A stretch of 35,713 nt of DNA. It comes from PALSA-1296 sp038322815. Its GTDB lineage: Bacteria; Bacteroidota; Ignavibacteria; Palsa-1295. Under the pieces are notes generated by a model. That model had not been told where the DNA came from and ran no database searches. It was given only the letters and a program-made list of their open reading frames with translations. Each line of letters opens with the position of its first letter. Positions within the stretch are counted from its first letter, which is position 1. The position numbers and the translations under genes are program-made. The DNA lies in assembly GCA_038322815.1 (NCBI GenBank), contig JBBQGG010000037.1:1-35713 (forward strand), written 5' to 3'. Below, in pieces: positions 24,404-31,906 of the stretch.

Positions 24404-25347
24404 TGGATATAACTCCATCAGGTTTGCGCATTGTTTTTTTTGGCACACCTGCTTTTGCTGCATTTATTCTTGAATATTTAGTTAAAGCAGGCGAGAATAT
24501 TGTCGCCGTCGTAACAACGCCCCAAAAGCAGCAGGGTCGTGGCTTGAAAACTCAGCCGATGGTTATGCAGGAAGCGGCACAAAAGCTTGGCATCCCCGTT
24601 CTTGCTCCTGAAAAACTGAAGGACGAGAAATTCCTTAATGAGCTTCGCGGTTTTCAGGCAGATATTTTCTGCGTCGTAGCATATAAAATACTTCCGCGCG
24701 AAGTATTTACAATGCCGATATTAGGAGCATTTAATATTCACACTTCGCTGCTCCCTAAATATCGTGGCGCAGCACCCATGAATTGGGCGATCATTAATGG
24801 CGAGAAGGAAACAGGCGTAACAACTTTTTTGCTAAACGATAAAGTTGATACCGGAAATATTTTATTACAGAGAGAAGTTCAAATCGGCAAAGATGAGACC
24901 GTCGGTGAATTACATGATGTATTGATGCACTTCGGAGCAGAACTTGTTCTTGAGACAATTCGAGGGCTTTCAAATGCAACCCTCACCCCAAGACCTCAAG
25001 TAGGAGAAGCAACACCGGCACCGAAAATATTTCCTGAAGATTGTACTATTGATTTTACGAAATCATCAGAACAAGTTCATAATAAGATTCGGGGACTATC
25101 TCCTTATCCGACCTCTGCCACGAATCTATCTAATGGGGAACGGCTAAAAATATTTCGTTCTGTGATTCCTAATGATGCTTCCTTTGAACTTCCGCCGGGT
25201 GAATTTCGAATCTCGGAGAATAACAAACGATTGTTCGTTGGCACAGGAACAACGCCAATCGAATTATTAGAGCTGCAGCGTGAGAATAAAAAAAAGATGA
25301 CGACAGAAGAGCTTTTGCGCGGTGCGAGAAATATATTTAAAGCGTAA
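24400..25347 (+). CDS. fmt: Methionyl-tRNA formyltransferase
   Basis: The 315-residue product formylates initiator Met-tRNA with 10-formyltetrahydrofolate. The catalytic triad is intact: N112 and H114 in FNIHTSLLPKYRGAAPM and D150 in DKVDTGNILL. The N-terminal Rossmann start RIVFFGTPAFAA and the loop PQKQQGRGLK (basic region contacting the tRNA) are standard, and the C-terminal OB-fold domain runs from about 215 (PYPTSATNLSNGERLKIF). The start at ATG 24400 overlaps the stop of the isomerase gene in an ATGA. The peptide deformylase gene often found beside fmt is not here. Confidence 0.97.
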   Translation: MMDITPSGLRIVFFGTPAFAAFILEYLVKAGENIVAVVTTPQKQQGRGLKTQPMVMQEAAQKLGIPVLAPEKLKDEKFLNELRGFQADIFCVVAYKILPREVFTMPILGAFNIHTSLLPKYRGAAPMNWAIINGEKETGVTTFLLNDKVDTGNILLQREVQIGKDETVGELHDVLMHFGAELVLETIRGLSNATLTPRPQVGEATPAPKIFPEDCTIDFTKSSEQVHNKIRGLSPYPTSATNLSNGERLKIFRSVIPNDASFELPPGEFRISENNKRLFVGTGTTPIELLELQRENKKKMTTEELLRGARNIFKA

Positions 25348-25350
25348 CGT

Positions 25351-26148
25351 ATGGTATTAGTACCTCTGAAAGAATATCCGTTCGAAAGAAAGCCGATGAT
25401 CTGCGCTCATCGCGGTGATACTTCGGGCGGTGCTATCGAAAATAGCATTAGCGCCGTAGTTGCCGCCCTTGCAACGGGGGCAGAGATGATCGAAGTGGAT
25501 GTGCAGATGACAAGCGATGGTATTCTTATTTGTCATCATGATGATCTTTTGGCAAAGGGCGATGACAAATCTATCTGGCAGAGAACCTACGCTGATCTTC
25601 TGACACAGACAAATGCTGATACCCTGCCGACATTTGAAGAAGTTCTGCAACACGTTGCTGGAAAAATATATGTTAATATTGAGATGAAAGATTATTCAGG
25701 TTTTCATCCAAGTCGCTTTGTTCATCCCTTAGTTGATCTTGTTCGTAAATATGGAATGCATGAATATTCACTTTATTCTTCATTTCGTTTTGATTTTATT
25801 CATGCGTTACCTTGGGATTCGCTATCGGTGGTAATTCGTCCGACAAGCAGCATCATCGAATATTTTAATGCACCTGCTGTCTCTCCGATAATAACTCCGA
25901 AGCCTGTCGAAGAGATGCTTCCCTCGGAGATTATGCAGTTCGCTCATGCAACAAGCTTTGCCTGTATGCTCACGGAAATTACTTCGGAAGCTCGTGCCGA
26001 TATAAAGAAGAAAAATTTATTTCTTTCGATTTATACAGCGAAAACGATTGAAGATTTTAAACAAGCAATAAATGAAGGTGCGAAAGCGGTAGTGACGGAT
26101 ATTCCGCGAGAGTTAGTGGAATATAGAACAGAAACGTTCGTCACATAA
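25351..26148 (+). CDS. Glycerophosphodiester phosphodiesterase family protein
   Basis: The 265-residue product matches the GDPD family, which hydrolyses glycerophosphodiesters to glycerol 3-phosphate and an alcohol using a metal ion. Key residues are in order: H20-R21 in ICAHRGDTSGGAIENS, E30, E48 and D50 in MIEVDVQMTSDG, H63 in CHHDD, and E106 in VNIEMKD. The C-terminal part (FDFIHALPWDSLSVV and AINEGAKAVVTDIPRELVE) fits the TIM barrel end. There is no signal peptide, so a cytoplasmic role in phospholipid turnover is expected. It starts 3 bases after fmt, so the genes are probably coupled. Confidence 0.9.
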   Translation: MVLVPLKEYPFERKPMICAHRGDTSGGAIENSISAVVAALATGAEMIEVDVQMTSDGILICHHDDLLAKGDDKSIWQRTYADLLTQTNADTLPTFEEVLQHVAGKIYVNIEMKDYSGFHPSRFVHPLVDLVRKYGMHEYSLYSSFRFDFIHALPWDSLSVVIRPTSSIIEYFNAPAVSPIITPKPVEEMLPSEIMQFAHATSFACMLTEITSEARADIKKKNLFLSIYTAKTIEDFKQAINEGAKAVVTDIPRELVEYRTETFVT

Positions 26149-26162
26149 CTGACTGAAACACA

Positions 26163-28301
26163 ATGCAGTATTTTTCTTTTATTTTGAAAACTTTCTTTTT
26201 GGCATTGCCACTTATATCCATGCAGCACAACGATCACCGAAAGCCCAACCGTCTTATTCACGAGAAATCTCCTTATCTCCTGCAGCATGCGTATAATCCC
26301 GTCGATTGGTTTCCCTGGGGCGATGAGGCTTTCAAAAAAGCGCGGGAAGAGAATAGACCTGTTTTTCTTTCTATTGGTTATTCGACATGTCATTGGTGTC
26401 ATGTAATGGAGCGGGAAAGTTTTGAGCAGGATTCGGTTGCAGAATTTTTGAACAAACATTTCATCTCGATCAAACTCGATCGCGAAGAGCGTCCCGATAT
26501 TGATGCGATCTACATGGCTGCCACACAGGCAATGACGGGTTCCGGCGGCTGGCCGATGACGATCATGATGACGTCTGAGCGCAAACCTTTTTTCGCAGGA
26601 ACGTACTACCCGCCAATTCCGGCTTATGGAAAACCGAGTTTCATGCAGCTGCTCCAGCGCATCGCAGAGCTATGGGAAACAAAGAATGACGAACTCGTTA
26701 AATCCGGAGAAGGGCTGGTACAAGCGTTGTCAAACGATGCAGAAGCATCAAGCCCGACAGCAAAAATTCTCTCTCCAACACTCGGCGATTCGGCGATCCA
26801 TTTTTTCGAACGAACATTCGACGAAGTTAATGGGGGATTCGGAGGCGCACCGAAATTTCCGCGTCCTGTGCAATATGATTTTCTCTTCAATCATTATTCT
26901 ACAAGCGGCAGTGAGCGGGCAAAAGAAATGGCGCTTTTCACTTTGAAACAGATGGCGCATGGCGGATTGAACGATCAGATAGGCGGCGGTTTCCACCGAT
27001 ATAGCGTCGATAAGTATTGGCTTGTCTCACATTTTGAAAAAATGCTTTACGATCAGGCTCAGCTTGTCCATAGCTTCCTCGATGCCTACCAGATAACCCG
27101 AGATAGCTTTTATGCGGTTACGGTTCGTTCGATTTGTGATTTTGTACTCCGAGAACTGACACATCCTGAAGGAGGATTTTGGAGCGCTCTCGATGCTGAT
27201 TCCGAAGGCGAAGAAGGAACATACTACGTCTGGACTCTGGCTGAGATCGAAAGCTTGCTTGGCGAGCCAAATGCAAAAATATTTGCATATCATTTTGGTA
27301 TAACAGCAAAAGGGAATTGGGAGCATGGAAAGAATGTGATACATATCAAGCACTCATTTGAAGAGACTCGTCAACATTTCGGAATACCAAGCTCTGAAGT
27401 AGAGAAAATTATTAATCAATCGAAGAGGATCCTTTTTGAAGCTCGTTCGAAGCGTATTCGCCCCCATCTTGACGATAAAGTACTTGCCTCCTGGAACGGC
27501 TTAATGATCGGCGCAATGGCGCGAACCGGAGATATTTTAAATGAGCAAAAGTATATCGATGCTGCGGTAAAATCAGCCTCATTTATTTGGCAGAAGCTTT
27601 TTGTTGAGCCGGGAAATCATCTTCTGCATCGGTGGCGCGACGGCGAAGGGCGTTTCGATGCGACGCTAGATACGTATGCTTTTCTGATCAGTGGTTTTTT
27701 GGAGTTATATGAAGTAACTCTTAACGATACATGGCTCGATCATGCAATAATCCTCCAAAAGGAGCAAGATACATTTCTTTATGATTCGAAACAAGGCGGA
27801 TATTTCACAAGCCGTGAAGCAAGCGATATTATAATTCGAACGAAGAATGATTACGATGGCGCCGAGCCAAGCGGAAATTCTATCAGCGCTCTGAATTTAC
27901 TGAAGCTTCATGCAATAACCGCTGATCAAGAATATAAAGATAAAGCAGAACGTACGCTGCTTTATTTTGCAGGGAAGCTTGCGAAGTATCCATACACGAT
28001 GCCGGAAATGCTTATTGGAATGGAATGGCATCATTATGCTCCAACTGAAATAGTTTTTGTCGGTGATGTTCAGGGTAAGATGTATGAAGAGATGCGCAAG
28101 GATCTGGCAAAATATTATCTACCGAGGAAGGTAGTCGTTTCTTCAAAATCAAATGTGATGAGTGAATTCGTCAAAAGTCTTCCAATGAAGGATGGAAAGT
28201 TGACTGTCTATTTCTGTACAAATCAAACCTGTGAGCTTCCAATAACGGAAATCGGTGAACTGCGAAAGCTCTTGGAGAAAACCCGCTGGAAAAGTGAGTG
28301 A
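26163..28301 (+). CDS. DUF255 thioredoxin-fold protein (YyaL/SSP411-like)
   Basis: The 712-residue product has an N-terminal DUF255 thioredoxin-like domain, beginning PNRLIHEKSPYLLQHAYNPV, with a CHWC motif at C76 and C79. A long alpha/alpha-barrel follows that resembles six-hairpin glycosidases and epimerases (about 200-650). Known members are widespread and poorly characterised (bacterial YyaL, mammalian spermatogenesis-associated protein 20). The first 20 residues (MQYFSFILKTFFLALPLISM) are hydrophobic and could be a signal peptide; alternatively translation begins at Met20 (26220), giving a cytoplasmic protein of usual length. Both starts are possible. The gene is followed by the DNA glycosylase at a 4-base distance. 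Confidence 0.92.
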   Translation: MQYFSFILKTFFLALPLISMQHNDHRKPNRLIHEKSPYLLQHAYNPVDWFPWGDEAFKKAREENRPVFLSIGYSTCHWCHVMERESFEQDSVAEFLNKHFISIKLDREERPDIDAIYMAATQAMTGSGGWPMTIMMTSERKPFFAGTYYPPIPAYGKPSFMQLLQRIAELWETKNDELVKSGEGLVQALSNDAEASSPTAKILSPTLGDSAIHFFERTFDEVNGGFGGAPKFPRPVQYDFLFNHYSTSGSERAKEMALFTLKQMAHGGLNDQIGGGFHRYSVDKYWLVSHFEKMLYDQAQLVHSFLDAYQITRDSFYAVTVRSICDFVLRELTHPEGGFWSALDADSEGEEGTYYVWTLAEIESLLGEPNAKIFAYHFGITAKGNWEHGKNVIHIKHSFEETRQHFGIPSSEVEKIINQSKRILFEARSKRIRPHLDDKVLASWNGLMIGAMARTGDILNEQKYIDAAVKSASFIWQKLFVEPGNHLLHRWRDGEGRFDATLDTYAFLISGFLELYEVTLNDTWLDHAIILQKEQDTFLYDSKQGGYFTSREASDIIIRTKNDYDGAEPSGNSISALNLLKLHAITADQEYKDKAERTLLYFAGKLAKYPYTMPEMLIGMEWHHYAPTEIVFVGDVQGKMYEEMRKDLAKYYLPRKVVVSSKSNVMSEFVKSLPMKDGKLTVYFCTNQTCELPITEIGELRKLLEKTRWKSE

Positions 28302-28305
28302 GAGT

Positions 28306-28902
28306 ATGGAAAAGCGATTTGAGAGATCTTTCTTTGAGCAGGATGTAGTTAAAACAGCTCGCGGCTTGCTCGGAAGTTATCTCCACAGGTATATCGGAGA
28401 TGTTGAATTTGTAGGAAGAATCGTTGAAACCGAAGCCTACCATCAAAGTGATCCTGCCAGTCATACATTCCGAGGCATGACTGAACGTAATCAGATCATG
28501 TTCGGTGAGGCTGGCTTTTCCTATGTGTATTTCACCTATGGGATGCATTATTGCATGAATGTTGTCACCGGATTTCCGGGAAGAGGCGAAGCCATTCTTC
28601 TCCGTGCTCTTGAGCCAATAAGCGGAACAAAGGAAATGTTCGGTCGTAGGATTAAAGCCAAAACGGAGATCGATCTGCTTTCAGGTCCTGCAAAACTTTG
28701 TGAAGCATTCAGCATTACCAGACAGCAAAACGGCATCGACCTCATAACCTCTGACGAGTTATTCCTGAGAAGAGGCACTCTGAAAAAAGCAGAGAAAGTA
28801 GGAGTGACAACTCGCGTGGGAATAACAGTCGGTATCGATAAAGAATGGAGATTTTTTATTAAAGATAATCAATTTGTATCGAAAGGCAAACCATCATCGT
28901 AA
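28306..28902 (+). CDS. 3-methyladenine DNA glycosylase (AAG/MPG family)
   Basis: The 198-residue product is an alkyladenine DNA glycosylase that excises alkylated purines. By alignment with human AAG, ETEAY at 41-45 contains the catalytic glutamate (E43, like E125) and stacking tyrosine (Y45, like Y127). YGMHYCMN at 78-85 contains the intercalating tyrosine (Y78, like Y162) and the selectivity asparagine (N85, like N169). LLRALEP and LLSGPAKLC are further family motifs. The ATG at 28306 was preferred because an upstream ATG at 28255 would overlap the previous gene by 47 bases and add 17 residues unlike the family. It sits 4 bases after the DUF255 gene. Confidence 0.93.
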   Translation: MEKRFERSFFEQDVVKTARGLLGSYLHRYIGDVEFVGRIVETEAYHQSDPASHTFRGMTERNQIMFGEAGFSYVYFTYGMHYCMNVVTGFPGRGEAILLRALEPISGTKEMFGRRIKAKTEIDLLSGPAKLCEAFSITRQQNGIDLITSDELFLRRGTLKKAEKVGVTTRVGITVGIDKEWRFFIKDNQFVSKGKPSS

Positions 28903-28918
28903 GTAGCACAATACGTAT

Positions 28919-29542
28919 ATGAAATCCATCTATATCTTTTGTATTCTTCTTGTCTTGTCATCGTGCGGTAAAACCCAGCCGATTGATTCCGTAAAGCATA
29001 TGCTTCCTCTTGAGACAGCAACACTTGCTGCTGCAATGAAAGATCAAGTGAAGGACAACGCTCATATGCCTTCTCTTCCTACAAGATATTCTGCTGAACG
29101 GTACTACAATATAAATTCTAACGAGATTCCGCTTCAGATAAAAGGAAAAGTTATCTTGATTGATCTATGGGATTATAGCTGTATCAACTGTATCCATACC
29201 TTGCCGCATATTAAATCTTGGGCTGAAAAATATAAAGAGAAAGGTTTGGTTGTTATTGGTGTGCACACTCCTGAATTTGACTCCGAAAAAGAACCGCAAA
29301 ATCTGAAATCGGCAATACAAAAATTCGGGTTGACATATCCTATTATTGCTGATAACGAGTATGAGATTTGGAATTCCCTTTCCAATCAATATTGGCCCGC
29401 TTATTATCTTTATGATAAAAATGGAATTTTGCGTACCACCCATTTTGGTGAAGGGAGCTATCAAGAGTTCGAAGCTTTTATCCAAAAGATCCTCCTTGAA
29501 CGCGATAGTACGATCACATTGCCGGCTATTAGCGATAGATAG
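28919..29542 (+). CDS. Thioredoxin-like lipoprotein (redoxin family)
   Basis: The 207-residue product has a lipoprotein leader MKSIYIFCILLVLSSC with acylated cysteine 16. A thioredoxin-like domain starts near residue 70 (IPLQIKGKVILIDLWDYSC). The redox motif is CINC (C88 and C91) and the cis-proline is at P160 (QYWPAYYLYDKNG). The CINC-HTLP pattern resembles the C-terminal thioredoxin domain of DipZ-type proteins and bacterial redoxins rather than TlpA or ResA. It is likely anchored facing the periplasm, with a role in disulfide exchange or peroxide handling not resolvable here. It is the last gene of the run before a 110-base gap to gatB and the second thioredoxin-fold gene in that run. Confidence 0.87.
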   Translation: MKSIYIFCILLVLSSCGKTQPIDSVKHMLPLETATLAAAMKDQVKDNAHMPSLPTRYSAERYYNINSNEIPLQIKGKVILIDLWDYSCINCIHTLPHIKSWAEKYKEKGLVVIGVHTPEFDSEKEPQNLKSAIQKFGLTYPIIADNEYEIWNSLSNQYWPAYYLYDKNGILRTTHFGEGSYQEFEAFIQKILLERDSTITLPAISDR

Positions 29543-29652
29543 CTGCCCATTATTATTCATCTCCTCCATATTATTTTTTTACAGAGGCTGCAAAGAGAGG
29601 TACCATTCCCGAAACGGACGTTGTATGACAACTGTTGTTCTTCTCTTACAAT

Positions 29653-31122
29653 ATGATCGATCCAACTTTACTCGCTAAATATGAACCCGTTATCGGGTTA
29701 GAAGTCCATGCGCAGATGCTCACGAAGTCGAAGGCATTTTGCACGTGCTCGACGGAGTTTGGCGCGCCGCCAAATTCGCTGACGTGCCCGATCTGCCTTG
29801 CGCATCCCGGCACGCTGCCAATGCTGAATGAAAATCTCGTTCGATTTATAGCGAAGATGGGACTTGCAACGAATTGCAAAATTCGTGAACGTTCGATCTT
29901 TGCTCGAAAAAATTATTTCTATCCTGATCTTCCGAAGGGTTACCAAATATCGCAATACGAAACACCGATCTGTCATGACGGCTGGATCGAAGCCGAACTG
30001 CCAGACGGGGCACTTAAGCACATCGGCATAACCCGCATTCATATGGAAGAGGATTCGGGGAAGTCAATCCATGATTTTGGAGTGGATACTCTTGTCGATT
30101 TGAATCGTGCCGGAGTGCCGCTGATCGAGATCGTCAGTGAACCTGATATTCGCTCAAGCGAAGAGGGATATGCCTATCTTACAGCCATTAAATCTATCGT
30201 CGTTTATCTCGGTATCTGCGATGGAAATATGGAAGAAGGTTCGTTGCGATGTGATGCAAACGTTTCCGTTCGTCTGCGTGGAGCCGAGAAATTCGGACAA
30301 AAAACTGAGGTAAAAAATCTTAATTCTTTCCGCAACGTCAAACTTGCTATTGAAGCAGAGATCGAACGACAGATCGGCATTATTGAATCGGGAGAGAAAG
30401 TTTTACATCAATCTATGCTTTTCGATGCGAATAAAGGTGTAACGCGCCCGATGCGCACAAAGGAAGAAGCACATGACTATCGTTACTTTCCGGAGCCTGA
30501 TCTTCTTCCTGTGACGATTACAGAGGAATATCTCGACGAAGTTCGAGCAGAACTTCCTGAAATGCAAAGGGCTCGCAGAGATAGATTTGTCAGTGATTTT
30601 GGCTTGCCAAAATATGACGCCGATGTTTTGACCGTTGAGAAGGAAATTGCAGATTTTTTTGAGGATGCAGTAGCAGGATTGCGGAATAGTCCGAAGGATC
30701 TTATCAAGAACATATCAAATTATTTGATGGGAGATGTTATGCGGCTTATTTCTGAAGCTAAAGTGAGTATCAGAAAGCTTGGATTACATCCACTACATCT
30801 TGCAGATCTCGTATCGCTGGTGGGTGATAAAACAATTTCGAATAAAATCGCGAAGGATCTATTGCCTGAATTGATTGGTTCGAAAAAAACTCCGAATGAG
30901 ATCGTTGCCGAGCGTGGAATGACACAGGTATCAGATGACGGAGCTCTTCGTGAAGCAGTAAAAAACATTCTGGCAAGTAATCCCGATAATATCGCAAAAT
31001 ATAAATCCGGCAAAACAAATCTCTTTGGTTTCTTCGTCGGACAGACAATGAAAGCAATGGGAGGAAAGGCTAATCCTACATTATTGAATGAAGTAGTGAA
31101 AGAAGAATTAGAAAAAGCATGA
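29653..31122 (+). CDS. gatB: Aspartyl/glutamyl-tRNA amidotransferase subunit B
   Basis: The 489-residue product is GatB, the kinase-amidase subunit that activates misacylated Glu-tRNA(Gln) or Asp-tRNA(Asn) for amidation. The N-terminal YEPVIGLEVHAQM is canonical and the zinc-type cysteines CTC (C30, C32) and CPIC (C45, C48) are intact. The cradle domain and the C-terminal helical and tail (YqeY-like) domains are all present (NLFGFFVGQTMKAMGGKANP). The ATG at 29653 fits the usual N-terminus; a TTG six codons upstream is less likely. gatA and gatC are not in the window. Its TGA overlaps the ATG of tpiA (ATGA), so the two are coupled. Confidence 0.97.
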   Translation: MIDPTLLAKYEPVIGLEVHAQMLTKSKAFCTCSTEFGAPPNSLTCPICLAHPGTLPMLNENLVRFIAKMGLATNCKIRERSIFARKNYFYPDLPKGYQISQYETPICHDGWIEAELPDGALKHIGITRIHMEEDSGKSIHDFGVDTLVDLNRAGVPLIEIVSEPDIRSSEEGYAYLTAIKSIVVYLGICDGNMEEGSLRCDANVSVRLRGAEKFGQKTEVKNLNSFRNVKLAIEAEIERQIGIIESGEKVLHQSMLFDANKGVTRPMRTKEEAHDYRYFPEPDLLPVTITEEYLDEVRAELPEMQRARRDRFVSDFGLPKYDADVLTVEKEIADFFEDAVAGLRNSPKDLIKNISNYLMGDVMRLISEAKVSIRKLGLHPLHLADLVSLVGDKTISNKIAKDLLPELIGSKKTPNEIVAERGMTQVSDDGALREAVKNILASNPDNIAKYKSGKTNLFGFFVGQTMKAMGGKANPTLLNEVVKEELEKA

Positions 31123-31901
31123 GAAGAAAATTTATTTGCGGGAATTGGAAGATGAATGGAACGCTTGAAGAAACAAGCTCTCTCCTTGGCGGATTGGTCG
31201 GACTTTGGGATGATTCATTTAAAAATGTCGAGATCGCAGTTTGTCCGCCGTTTACTTCGATTGGTCTAGCGATTGATAAATTAGGCGGAAGGGGTGTACA
31301 AATTTCCGTTGGTGCGCAGAATTGTCATTCGGAAACGAAAGGCGCATTCACAGGAGAAGTATCAGCACGGATGCTTGCTGAAGCCGGCTGTACGTATGTT
31401 ATTCTCGGTCATTCAGAGCGGCGTATCCTTTTTAATGAGACAAATGAGGTTATCAACAAGAAAATAAAATCTGCATTAGGCGTCGGATTAAAACCAATTC
31501 TTTGTGTCGGTGAAACGCATGAAGAACGTGAGTTGGCTCAAACATTTGAAGTTTTGATGCATCAACTTACTGAAGGTTTGCGAGGAGTTGATGCTTCGCA
31601 AATCAGAATGATCACCATTGCTTATGAACCTGTCTGGGCAATTGGAACGGGCAGAACTGCGACGACTGAAATCGCACAAGATTCGCACTCATATATACGT
31701 TCGGAGATCACAACACTTTATAATGAAACCATTGCTTCCGGAATTTCTATTCTTTACGGAGGCAGTATGAACGCTACGAACGCATCAGATCTTTTATCGA
31801 TGCAAGATATTGATGGCGGACTGATCGGCGGCGCGTCGCTTGATGCAAAGGCATATACGGCTATAATTGACGCCGCTTCAAAAATTAATTTACTTTTCTA
31901 A
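31119..31901 (+). CDS. tpiA: Triosephosphate isomerase
   Basis: The 260-residue product interconverts dihydroxyacetone phosphate and glyceraldehyde 3-phosphate in glycolysis. Catalytic residues are intact: K11 in CGNWKMN, H98 in ILGHSERR and E170 in AYEPVWAIGTG; the phosphate-binding loops ISILYGGSMNATNA and GGLIGGASLD are present. Length is normal. The start overlaps the gatB stop in ATGA, and the stop is 5 bases from the next gene, so all three are tightly linked, an arrangement not usual for tpiA, which often sits with pgk and gap. Confidence 0.97.
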   Translation: MRRKFICGNWKMNGTLEETSSLLGGLVGLWDDSFKNVEIAVCPPFTSIGLAIDKLGGRGVQISVGAQNCHSETKGAFTGEVSARMLAEAGCTYVILGHSERRILFNETNEVINKKIKSALGVGLKPILCVGETHEERELAQTFEVLMHQLTEGLRGVDASQIRMITIAYEPVWAIGTGRTATTEIAQDSHSYIRSEITTLYNETIASGISILYGGSMNATNASDLLSMQDIDGGLIGGASLDAKAYTAIIDAASKINLLF

Positions 31902-31906
31902 TCCTA

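Noticed and set aside
24981..25020. CCCTCACCCC-type stretch in fmt resembling dispersed GC-rich repeats
   Set aside because: It has no palindromic arm, keeps the reading frame and encodes the usual variable linker of Fmt.
28255..28305. Upstream ATG for the DNA glycosylase gene
   Set aside because: It would overlap the previous gene and add residues unlike the family; the ATG at 28306 gives a normal N-terminus 4 bases after the previous stop.
29635..29652. TTG start upstream of gatB
   Set aside because: It adds six unlikely residues; the ATG at 29653 fits the conserved GatB start.
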